In this document: positions 1-5,597 of the stretch, piece after piece | Position numbering within the stretch: the stretch's first letter is position 1 | How the letters are laid out: every line of letters starts with the position of its first letter | DNA from: JBEEMU01 sp043778315 | GTDB taxonomy: Bacteria > Bacteroidota > Bacteroidia > Chitinophagales > Saprospiraceae | Assembly: GCA_043778315.1 (NCBI GenBank) | Contig: JAYWGJ010000084.1 | Span: forward strand, 1-8,822 | Length of the DNA stretch: 8,822 nt | Reading direction: 5' to 3' | Position numbers and translations under genes: made by a program | The notes under the pieces: model-generated | The model's database searches: none | The model's input: the letters and a program-made list of their open reading frames with translations, nothing else | What the model was told of the DNA's origin: nothing

Positions 1-34
1 ATTTCATATATAAAAAACAGCTATAATTTTAGCA

Positions 35-69
35 CAAAAGTAATACTGTTTTTTGATTCAATTTACAAA
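35..69 (-). promoter_or_regulatory. Possible Bacteroidota promoter facing left, out of the window
   Basis: On the minus strand, 42-35 reads TACTTTTG, which fits the Bacteroidota -7 box TAnnTTTG. A TTTG lies at 69-66, 23 bases upstream on that strand, at the upper end of the accepted spacing. It would serve a gene lying left of the window, divergent from the broken secreted-protein gene. This rests on a consensus match in AT-rich DNA only. Confidence 0.3.
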
Positions 70-100
70 ATTTTCCGACTGCGTAATGTCAGTAAGTAAT

Positions 101-391
101 ATGAAAATCTCTATTTCTTTTATCTCCGACGGTCTGCGTCGTGTGTTGGCGACAAGCCTTACACTATTTTTTTAATGCTAATGGCTACGCCCCACGCTAC
201 GGCGCAATGTAGCTGGCTTGACCATCAATAATATTGTTTTGTATAATAACCTCGGACAAGTAGTGCGTACCGAAACCGCCAATAACCGCACCGCGTTTGA
301 TTGGTCACTCGTCAACTACGCATCGGGCATATATATGCTCCGCATACAAGCGGAAGAAGGTATAATCATAAAACAGGTGAGCAAACCCTAA
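101..391 (+). pseudogene. Remnant of a type IX-secreted protein gene: signal peptide plus C-terminal sorting domain, middle deleted
   Basis: An ATG at 101 opens a typical signal peptide: MKISISFISDGLRR, then a hydrophobic core LATSLTLFF, then TAA at 173. Reading the seven-T run at 167-173 as eight lets the peptide continue as LMLMATPHATAQC, a normal cleavage site ending in AQ. From 182 to the TAA at 389-391 another reading gives about 69 residues ending with the pattern of the type IX secretion (Por) sorting domain: LTINNIVLYNNLGQVV, then DWSLVNYASGIYMLRI, then a hydrophobic strand and KQVSKP. The two ends therefore belong to a protein exported by Sec and then by the type IX system to the cell surface, but the passenger domain is missing and the frame is broken at least once. 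No function can be assigned to the lost passenger. An alternative is that the tail and the signal peptide come from two different genes. Confidence 0.7.
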
Positions 392-581
392 TTTTAACTA
401 TAAACTTACGTTATGTAATAAGTACACTGCATATTGAATAATTTTGTTTTTTTTGTCATAAACTAAATTTTTTTTAATCAAGAATTAAAGACATTACGCG
501 CTTTTGTATAGAAAACTGCCAAGCGATTTTGGTCTTCTGTTTATTGCGGTCTTCCATGGCTCAAGTAGCTGAATAAAATGA

Positions 582-701
582 GTGGTGATTACTTATCTGT
601 ACTTGAAAAATAGATTAAAATTGGGGGCGCAGCAGACGTTAGAGGCAACCGCGAAGAACCATGAAATTTTGCGGGTGCACAAGCGCGCATCAATAAAATA
701 A
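582..701 (+). pseudogene. Possible gene fragment, C-terminal 39 residues
   Basis: Inside the otherwise AT-rich gap 392-846 there is a patch of higher G+C with an open reading from a GTG at 582 to TAA at 699-701. It contains LGAQQTLEATAKNHEILRVH and ends RASIK, which reads like the charged helical end of a real protein. The same frame upstream (about 490-570) encodes KLPSDFGLLFIAVFHGSSS before stops at about 570-581, so the stretch may be one decayed gene. I do not recognise the family. An AT-rich minus-strand reading over the same bases looks less protein-like. The rest of 392-846 shows nothing but the etfB promoter. Confidence 0.2.
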
Positions 702-719
702 AAATAAATATTAAACCTA

Positions 720-752
720 TTGCTATAAAAATTGTTTTTTGTAGTATGTTTG
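720..752 (+). promoter_or_regulatory. Probable etfB promoter
   Basis: TATGTTTG at 745-752 matches the Bacteroidota -7 consensus TAnnTTTG exactly, and TTG at 720-722 lies 22 bases upstream as a -33 element. Transcription would start near 758-760, giving a leader of about 88 bases before the etfB ATG. A short inverted repeat, AGCGAA-TT-TTCGCT, follows the -7 box directly at about 754-767 and could be a regulatory site. Confidence 0.45.
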
Positions 753-846
753 CAGCGAATTTTCGCTAACCGCAATATTCAAAGCCTTATTCAAGACAAA
801 ATTCCTACATTAATAATTATAATAAACAATTGATAATCTTAGTATT

Positions 847-1581
847 ATGAAAATATTAGTTGGTATTAGCAAAGCACCTGACACGACCTCGAAAGTGGCG
901 TTCACGGACGGAGATACTAAATTTAGTACCGCAGGGGTGCAATACATTTTGAACCCGTACGACGAATGGTATGCTTTGGTGCGCGCTTGCGAACTGAAAG
1001 AAGCACACGGCGGAAGCGTCAGTTTGATACACGTCGGATTGGCGGAAAACGAGCAGTATATACGCAAAGCCTTAGCGATTGGCGCAGACGACGCGGTGCG
1101 CGTAGATGCCGACGCGACGAGCGCGTGCTTCACCGCGAAGCAAATTGCGGCGAACGCCGACGGCTTCGACATCATTTTACTAGGTAAAGAAACCATCGAT
1201 TACAACGGCTCAGAAGTAGGTTCAGTATTGGCAGAAATGCTCGACCTTCCTTTCATTTCCTACGCTACTTCGCTCGTGATAAACGGCAATATAGCGACTA
1301 TTGAGCGCGAAATAGAAGGCGGCAAAGAGGTATTGGAAGTAGCTATGCCGTTTGTGGTGTCTGCCGCAAAAGGTATGGCGGAGCAGCGTATCCCGAATAT
1401 GCAGGGCATTATGAAGGCGCGCTCGAAGCCGTTGGTGGTTGTACCTGCCGTAGTGGCCGACGCTCACGCGAGCATCGCACGCTACGAATTGCCACCTGCT
1501 AAAACGGGTGTACGCATGATTGCTGCCGAAAACATGGAGGAACTCGTGCGTTTGTTGCACGAAGAAGCGAAAGTTATTTAA
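847..1581 (+). CDS. etfB: Electron transfer flavoprotein, beta subunit
   Basis: EtfB is the smaller half of the soluble heterodimer that carries electrons from acyl-CoA and other flavin dehydrogenases to the respiratory chain; it binds AMP and completes the fold around the FAD held by EtfA. The 244-residue length is normal. Visible family features are the N-terminal MKILVGISKAPD strand, the INPYDE-like LNPYDEWYALVRACELKE at about 35-52, GKETIDYNGSEVG at 113-125, and the ETF-beta signature at 153-176 (EREIEGGKEVLEV, MPFVV, KG). The recognition-loop region IPNMQGIMKAR follows at 182-192. The ATG at 847 begins exactly at the conserved N-terminus. etfA follows on the same strand after 293 bases. 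No acyl-CoA dehydrogenase or bifurcating partner is in the window, so the electron donor is unknown. Confidence 0.96.
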   Translation: MKILVGISKAPDTTSKVAFTDGDTKFSTAGVQYILNPYDEWYALVRACELKEAHGGSVSLIHVGLAENEQYIRKALAIGADDAVRVDADATSACFTAKQIAANADGFDIILLGKETIDYNGSEVGSVLAEMLDLPFISYATSLVINGNIATIEREIEGGKEVLEVAMPFVVSAAKGMAEQRIPNMQGIMKARSKPLVVVPAVVADAHASIARYELPPAKTGVRMIAAENMEELVRLLHEEAKVI

Positions 1582-1583
1582 TT

Positions 1584-1649
1584 AGTGAACAGTGAACAAC
1601 TAACAGTGAACAGTTTTTTAGTGTTCAGTGATTAACGATTAGTGATTAG
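1584..1649 (+). repeat. Intergenic repeat cluster: AGTGAAC units and one copy of a 21-bp dispersed repeat
   Basis: AGTGAAC occurs at 1584-1590, 1591-1597 and 1605-1611. It is followed at 1621-1641 by a 21-bp unit (GTGTTCAGTGATTAACGATT plus A) whose exact reverse complement occurs twice in tandem at 7443-7484. The unit then partly repeats itself (GTGATTAG at 1642-1649). It lies in the etfB-etfA spacer and contains no open reading frame of note. Confidence 0.85.
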
Positions 1650-1704
1650 TAATTTTCGGGTAATAAAGAAACTGTATAGCTAATCATTTTATCGTTCCGA
1701 CGGC

Positions 1705-1778
1705 AACCGCGTAGCGGTGACATATCGGTAGCAATGTATTAGTTCGCGCATCAAACCGCGTAGCGGTGGCATATTGGT
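1705..1778 (+). repeat. Two 25-bp repeats with a CCGC-GTA-GCGG palindromic core
   Basis: The copies are at 1705-1729 and 1754-1778 and match at 23 of 25 positions. Each begins AACCGCGTAGCGGTG and ends CGGT or TGGT. The core CCGC-GTA-GCGG can fold into a small hairpin in RNA. I take them to be interspersed palindromic repeats of unknown function in the etfB-etfA spacer. A weaker inverted repeat, AATACA-ttaat-TGTATT, lies at 1822-1838; no TAnnTTTG promoter for etfA was found between 1582 and 1874. Confidence 0.8.
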
Positions 1779-1874
1779 TGTACAATAATCATAAAACATA
1801 GATTCTGCATAGCCAATTATAAATACATTAATTGTATTATTACAACAAAAAAACCTATTAAAAACAATAAAAAT

Positions 1875-2831
1875 ATGGTCTTAGTTTTTGCAGAAAGTCA
1901 CGACGGACAGTTCAAAAAATCCGCTTTTGAGGCGGTTACTTACGGTGCGCAGGTTGCCAAAATGTTGGGAACGAGTTGCGCGGCACTCACTATCGGCGCG
2001 GCGGCAGACGCTGGCGCGTTGGGTACGAGCGGCGCGAGTAAAGTATATAATGTAGCGACAACGGCTGCTTTTGACGGTCAGGTGTATGCGGCGATTATCG
2101 CTGACGCGGCTCGCGAATTGGGCGCGACGGTAGTAATTGTTGGACATTCGGCGACTGGAAAGTCGATGGTCGGACGTATCGCGGTGCGTTTAGACGCAGG
2201 CTGCGTAACGGGTGTCAATAAATTGCCGACGAACGAAGGCGGTGTTTTTGCGGTGCGTCGCAACGTGTTTAGCGGCAAAGCGATAGCGGAATATCAAATC
2301 ACGTCGGCGGTAAAAGTGTTGTCGCTGATGGGTAATTCTGTGCCTGTAGATAGAAGCGGTAGCGCGGCGGAAGTGACTTCGCTCGCGATTGCTGTGCCAG
2401 CTTCGCGCATTACCGTAAAGGAAGTGACGACGGTGCAAGGCATAGTGCCGTTGCCCGAAGCGGAATTGGTGGTTTCGGCTGGACGCGGTATGAAAGGACC
2501 CGAAAACTGGGGTATGATAGAAACGCTCGCGACCGAACTCGGCGCGACGACTGCCTGCTCGCGCCCCGTTGCCGATATTCACTGGCGACCTCACCACGAA
2601 CACGTCGGTCAGACGGGTATCGCTATCCGCCCGAACCTCTATATCGCTATCGGTATAAGCGGCGCGATACAGCATTTGGCGGGTGTAAATAGCTCAAAAT
2701 GTATTGTGGTGGTCAATAAAGACCCCGAAGCTCCGTTTTTTAAAGCGGCAGATTATGGCGTATGCGGCGACTTATTTGATATAGTTCCGCGCTTGATTGA
2801 TGCGGTCAAAAAATTTAAACATCACGCCTAA
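1875..2831 (+). CDS. etfA: Electron transfer flavoprotein, alpha subunit
   Basis: EtfA holds the redox-active FAD of the ETF heterodimer and passes electrons on to the membrane quinone reductase. The 318-residue length is normal. The N-terminal half (LVFAESHDGQFKKSAFEAVTYG onward) is the Rossmann-like domain shared with EtfB. The C-terminal FAD domain is complete: SAGRGMKGPENW from about 201, SRPVAD at 229-234, VGQTG at 244-248, GISGAIQH at 260-267, NKDPEAP at 281-287 and ADYG at 292-295. The ATG at 1875 sets the conserved LVFAE strand at the N-terminus. It probably shares the etfB transcript, since no separate promoter is evident, and the strong hairpin at 2907-2945 would end that transcript. 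I see no sign of damage. Confidence 0.97.
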   Translation: MVLVFAESHDGQFKKSAFEAVTYGAQVAKMLGTSCAALTIGAAADAGALGTSGASKVYNVATTAAFDGQVYAAIIADAARELGATVVIVGHSATGKSMVGRIAVRLDAGCVTGVNKLPTNEGGVFAVRRNVFSGKAIAEYQITSAVKVLSLMGNSVPVDRSGSAAEVTSLAIAVPASRITVKEVTTVQGIVPLPEAELVVSAGRGMKGPENWGMIETLATELGATTACSRPVADIHWRPHHEHVGQTGIAIRPNLYIAIGISGAIQHLAGVNSSKCIVVVNKDPEAPFFKAADYGVCGDLFDIVPRLIDAVKKFKHHA

Positions 2832-2906
2832 ACAATATACATTGTAAAGGTGTTAAAAATAACGAGTCTTTTAGGGCAAGGCTTAGTTTCATATCCAATT
2901 TAATTG

Positions 2907-2945
2907 AGAGACACTGTACCGCTTCGGCGGTATGGTGTCTTTTTG
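2907..2945 (+). terminator. Strong rho-independent terminator after etfA
   Basis: The arm AGACACTGTACCGC at 2909-2922 pairs with GCGGTATGGTGTCT at 2927-2940 across a TTCG loop. This makes a 14-bp stem with two G-T wobbles, and the pairing can extend outward. TTTT follows at 2941-2944. It lies 78 bases after the etfA stop and separates the etf unit from the TPR gene. Confidence 0.9.
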
Positions 2946-3020
2946 GTGTTGCGAATGGAGCTTTTGCGATTCGTGTTTTGTATTTTATATTGCTATATTT
3001 ATAATAATTAAAATAAATCG

Positions 3021-3028
3021 TATATTTG
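3021..3028 (+). promoter_or_regulatory. Possible -7 element for the TPR gene
   Basis: TATATTTG fits the Bacteroidota -7 box, but the nearest upstream TTG (2990-2992) is 28 bases away, too far for a normal -33 element. If used, it would give a leader of about 170 bases that contains the hairpin at 3102-3121. Confidence 0.3.
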
Positions 3029-3101
3029 AGGGCGAAAAACAGACGAATTGTATATTAAAATACCTTTTTTATTGTAAAATAAACAAAATACGGGTTTAAA
3101 G

Positions 3102-3121
3102 TGCTTATGTTGCGATAAGCA
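3102..3121 (+). other. Inverted repeat in the leader of the TPR gene
   Basis: TGCTTAT at 3102-3108 and ATAAGCA at 3115-3121 form a perfect 7-bp inverted repeat around GTTGCG, about 85 bases before the TPR gene. It is the only clear structure between the terminator at 2945 and the gene at 3206 and could be an operator or a leader hairpin. It has no T tract directly after it, so it is not a convincing terminator. Confidence 0.4.
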
Positions 3122-3205
3122 AACTACTTTTTATGGTTACAGAACAAATTATCACAATTATTTCTAATAAAAAACCAATCACATCTCTTATTTTTATTTC
3201 TTATT

Positions 3206-3646
3206 ATGACAAAATTCTTATTTATTTTATTCTTTTTGCCAATCGGATTGACCGAGTTGGTAGCGCAACGAACCGCGACGGAGTGGTTCTATAACGCCAA
3301 AAAGTATGATGATAACTTACAATACGAGCAAGCATTATATGGTTATAACCAAGCAATCACTATTTCACCCGATTTTGCGGGCGCGTACAATAATAGGGGA
3401 GTGGTGCACGCCAAAATGGGCGACCACGAAGAAGCGGTCAAAGATTACCTGAAAAGTATTGAGTTGGGACACCCGATTCCTGGTATTCCTTGGTTTAATC
3501 TCGCGCATTCGTTCGAGGAACTCGGACGTTGCTCGGAGGCTTATGAAGCGTACCAAAAAGCAAAAGACCAACCCGTATTGATAGAGGTAAATGAGTTGGA
3601 TTTGAACGAAGGTTTGGCGCGGCTGACGATACGATGCAGGGCGTAA
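3206..3646 (+). CDS. Secreted or periplasmic TPR-repeat protein
   Basis: This is a 146-residue protein with a signal peptide: MTKFLFILFFLPIGL is strongly hydrophobic and the likely cleavage site is after LVAQ (residue 21), a typical Bacteroidota site. The mature part is three tetratricopeptide repeats at roughly 24-56 (ATEWFYNAKKYDDN, AITISPD), 57-89 (GAYNNRGVVHAKMGDHEEAV) and 94-123 (WFNLAHSFEELGRCSEAYEAYQKA). Such repeats bind partner proteins, so the protein probably acts as a small scaffold in the periplasm; the partner is unknown. The short C-terminal tail carries no further domain. It is a single-gene unit, convergent with psuG across a 42-base gap that has no strong terminator. Confidence 0.85.
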   Translation: MTKFLFILFFLPIGLTELVAQRTATEWFYNAKKYDDNLQYEQALYGYNQAITISPDFAGAYNNRGVVHAKMGDHEEAVKDYLKSIELGHPIPGIPWFNLAHSFEELGRCSEAYEAYQKAKDQPVLIEVNELDLNEGLARLTIRCRA

Positions 3647-3688
3647 AAATAAGCCTGACTTTTTGTAAAAATAAAATTACAGATTGAT

Positions 3689-4597
3689 TTATGATGTTGC
3701 AATTTGTGCAGCTAATCGGGCATTATTACACACCAACTCAATATTTGAGGCTAAGGAATGCCCTTTCGTGCGGTGTTCTATGTAAGACAATAAAAACGGT
3801 GTGATGGCTTTTCCTTTGATTTGCTGTGCGGCTGCCGCCGCTAATGCCGCGTTGATAACGCCGTCTATTTCGGCGTTCGGTATCGAGTATTTGTCGGGAA
3901 TTGGGTTGCCAATCACTACGCCACCGTGCAAACCCATCGCCCATTTTGCGCGAAGTAAAGCCGCTATCTGCGCAGGCGTATCTAATTGATAATCAGCGTT
4001 AAAGCCGCTTTTTTGCGTATAGAAAGCAGGGAAGTCGAGCGTTTGGTAGGCGATAATAGGTACGCCTTGCGTTTCTAAATATTCTAAGGTCAAGCCAATA
4101 TCCAATATCGACTTTACGCCTGCACAAACTACCGCTACGTTAGTGCGTGCCAACTCTTGCAGGTCTGCCGATATGTCCATCGTTTCGGCTGCGCCGCGAT
4201 GCACACCGCCTATACCGCCCGTCGCAAATACCTGAACGCCAGCCATTTCTGCTATAATCATGGTGGCAGCTACGGTCGTCGCGCCTGTTTGCGCGGTAGC
4301 GATTAGATACGGCAAATCTCTACGGCTCGCCTTGATAGCAGCCGTACCGAGTTGCCCGAGTTGCGTTATTTCGTCGGGCGTTAAGCCTGCTTTAAGTACG
4401 CCGTTGATGACCGCAATCGTACACGGAACTGCGCCGTTGTCGCGCACGACTTGCTCTACTCGAAGCGCGGTTTCCACGTTACGCGGGTACGGCATGCCGT
4501 GCGAAATAATGGTCGATTCTAACGCGACTATCGGTCTGCCGTTCGCTTTTGCGACAGCTACTTCGGGCGAAAGCACGGCTTGAATTGTATTCAACAT
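3689..4597 (-). CDS. psuG: Pseudouridine-5'-phosphate glycosidase
   Basis: PsuG splits pseudouridine 5'-phosphate into uracil and ribose 5-phosphate in the cytoplasm, the last step in recycling the modified nucleoside from RNA. The protein has 302 residues, the normal length. Family motifs are VALESTIISHGMPYPRN at 24-40, the AINGV-like VINGVLKAGL at 63-72, TVAATM at 108-113, ATGGIGGVHRG at 125-135, and AGVKSILDIG at 159-168. E27, K89, D145 and K162 sit four residues below the E. coli catalytic residues E31, K93, D149 and K166, so the active site is intact. The usual partner, the kinase PsuK that makes the substrate, is not next to it and not fused to it. It runs opposite to all other protein genes here, with its own upstream region shared with the toxin cassette. 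Confidence 0.95.
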   Translation of the reverse strand: MLNTIQAVLSPEVAVAKANGRPIVALESTIISHGMPYPRNVETALRVEQVVRDNGAVPCTIAVINGVLKAGLTPDEITQLGQLGTAAIKASRRDLPYLIATAQTGATTVAATMIIAEMAGVQVFATGGIGGVHRGAAETMDISADLQELARTNVAVVCAGVKSILDIGLTLEYLETQGVPIIAYQTLDFPAFYTQKSGFNADYQLDTPAQIAALLRAKWAMGLHGGVVIGNPIPDKYSIPNAEIDGVINAALAAAAAQQIKGKAITPFLLSYIEHRTKGHSLASNIELVCNNARLAAQIATS

Positions 4598-4667
4598 AAT
4601 GTTATTGTAAGGTGAAAATGAATTTTATTATAACTGAAAGAGATATTTTAGCCTAGTTTTATCGCTA

Positions 4668-4675
4668 CAAAGATA
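4668..4675 (-). promoter_or_regulatory. Probable psuG -7 element
   Basis: On the minus strand this reads TATCTTTG, an exact fit to TAnnTTTG, about 70 bases before the psuG ATG. The nearest TTG upstream on that strand (4705-4703) is 27 bases away, so the -33 element is not clear. Confidence 0.45.
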
Positions 4676-4711
4676 TAAAAATAAAAATAAATAAATTTTT
4701 TTCAATAAAAG

Positions 4712-4742
4712 TTTGCAAGTTTAAAAAACGTGCTTACCTTTG
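4712..4742 (+). promoter_or_regulatory. Promoter of the toxin-antitoxin-chaperone cassette
   Basis: TTTG at 4712-4715 and TACCTTTG at 4735-4742 are separated by 19 bases, an almost ideal Bacteroidota vegetative promoter (TTTG, then TAnnTTTG). It is the best promoter in the window. Transcription should start near 4748-4750, directly on the inverted repeat at 4748-4766, and run into the three-gene cassette. Confidence 0.75.
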
Positions 4743-4747
4743 CAGTA

Positions 4748-4766
4748 GTTAATGCAAGTAATTAAC
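4748..4766 (+). promoter_or_regulatory. Possible operator: inverted repeat at the cassette's transcription start
   Basis: GTTAAT at 4748-4753 and ATTAAC at 4761-4766 form a perfect 6-bp inverted repeat around GCAAGTA. It begins six bases after the -7 box, where a bound repressor would block initiation. Toxin-antitoxin operons are often autorepressed this way, but the binding protein is not known. Confidence 0.4.
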
Positions 4767-4808
4767 TTACGATAATTGAAGAGTAGTTTGGAATACCATG
4801 ACAAAATA

Positions 4809-5354
4809 ATGGAAAGAATATCAGAAGATAACATCAAATATATTATAGGTTATCATACACAGGAGCATAGAGGCTCACACAGCACCTTACAAAATCCTAT
4901 AAAATGTATAGGAGAAGATGCTTGGATAGGAACAGGGTATTATTTTTGGACAGAAGTTGAGTTTGCCCATTATTGGGGACAAGATTTTAAGATGAAAACA
5001 GGTGCTTACGATATTTATAAGGCTAAGCTAAGTTATGAAAAATGTATCAATGCTGTTTTTGATGAAGAGGGCTATTTGTTTTTAAGAGAAAAAGTTGAGG
5101 AAACAATTTTGTATTTTAACGATAAAGGTATTTCAGTAAATTTACAGCAGGTAAATGATTTTTTAGCAGAAAATATTTGGGGTAATATTGGTGTAGAGGG
5201 CATAATTTATGATGATAAGCCCGTTAATCCAAGACGAAAAGATAGAGTTTATTCTGTTATTCCTAATTTATATTATAAAAAACGAATTCAAGTAGTGATT
5301 TTTAACATAGAAAATATATGTAATTTCACATTATATTTACAACAACAAATTTAA
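4809..5354 (+). CDS. ADP-ribosyltransferase-like toxin of a toxin-antitoxin-chaperone system (CmdT-like)
   Basis: I read this 181-residue protein as a toxin with the ADP-ribosyltransferase fold. Near the N-terminus is IIGYHT (H16), as in the NAD-binding histidine motif, then IGTGYYFWTEVEFAHYW at 40-56, which lines up by eye with the PARP-type signature GxGxYF followed by A..Y/W. H16 and Y44 or Y45 would be two members of an H-Y-E triad; the third is not certain, with E130 in GVEGIIYD a candidate. The C-terminal part has strands such as RIQVVIFNI. There is no signal peptide or membrane segment. The neighbours support the call: a small protein 12 bases downstream and a SecB-like chaperone after it. 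I chose the ATG at 4809; an in-frame TTG at 4776 would add 11 residues. The bases are unusually AT-rich (19 of 60 G+C in 5041-5100, against 36 of 60 in etfA at 2341-2400). The target is unknown: protein, DNA or RNA. Confidence 0.65.
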   Translation: MERISEDNIKYIIGYHTQEHRGSHSTLQNPIKCIGEDAWIGTGYYFWTEVEFAHYWGQDFKMKTGAYDIYKAKLSYEKCINAVFDEEGYLFLREKVEETILYFNDKGISVNLQQVNDFLAENIWGNIGVEGIIYDDKPVNPRRKDRVYSVIPNLYYKKRIQVVIFNIENICNFTLYLQQQI

Positions 5355-5366
5355 AGTATAAATAGT

Positions 5367-5594
5367 ATGCTTGATTATAAAAAATTGAAAACAGACTTCA
5401 CACAAAAACTCTTAGAGTTTGACAAACGAGATCTGCTTAGATGGATAAGACTTGACGAAAGCAGACAGTTAGATAAGTTACTTTGCGGAGAAACTGTTTT
5501 ATTATTCTACTTAACAAAAAAAGTAACAAAAATTACTGATAATCGCGAAAATAGAACAGTCGACGAAAGTTCTGATTTCGCAACAGCCGCCTAA
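5367..5594 (+). CDS. Probable small antitoxin (CmdA-like position)
   Basis: This 75-residue protein has no family I recognise; the antitoxin role is inferred from its place between a toxin-like gene and a SecB-like gene. The first 40 residues look like charged amphipathic helices (KLKTDFTQKLLEFDKRDLLRWIRLDE). A short hydrophobic strand, ETVLLFYLTKKV, follows at 42-53, and then a polar tail rich in D, E, N and T (DNRENRTVDESSDFATAA). In known TAC systems the antitoxin's C-terminal part is an unstable segment that the chaperone must hold; residues from about 42 on could play that part. I see no clear helix-turn-helix, so it may neutralise by binding the toxin without repressing the operon. It starts 12 bases after the toxin gene and stops 3 bases before the chaperone gene, so translation is probably coupled. 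Confidence 0.6.
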   Translation: MLDYKKLKTDFTQKLLEFDKRDLLRWIRLDESRQLDKLLCGETVLLFYLTKKVTKITDNRENRTVDESSDFATAA

Positions 5595-5597
5595 GTT

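Noticed and set aside
593..775. Minus-strand 60-residue reading in the gap before etfB
   Set aside because: Its composition (N, F, Y, K, C) is that of AT-rich noncoding DNA, and it overlaps the etfB promoter.
2190..2675. Long minus-strand open frame inside etfA (also others inside etfB, psuG and ung)
   Set aside because: They are shadows of GC-rich genes on the other strand, rich in R, H and C, with no promoter and no family resemblance.
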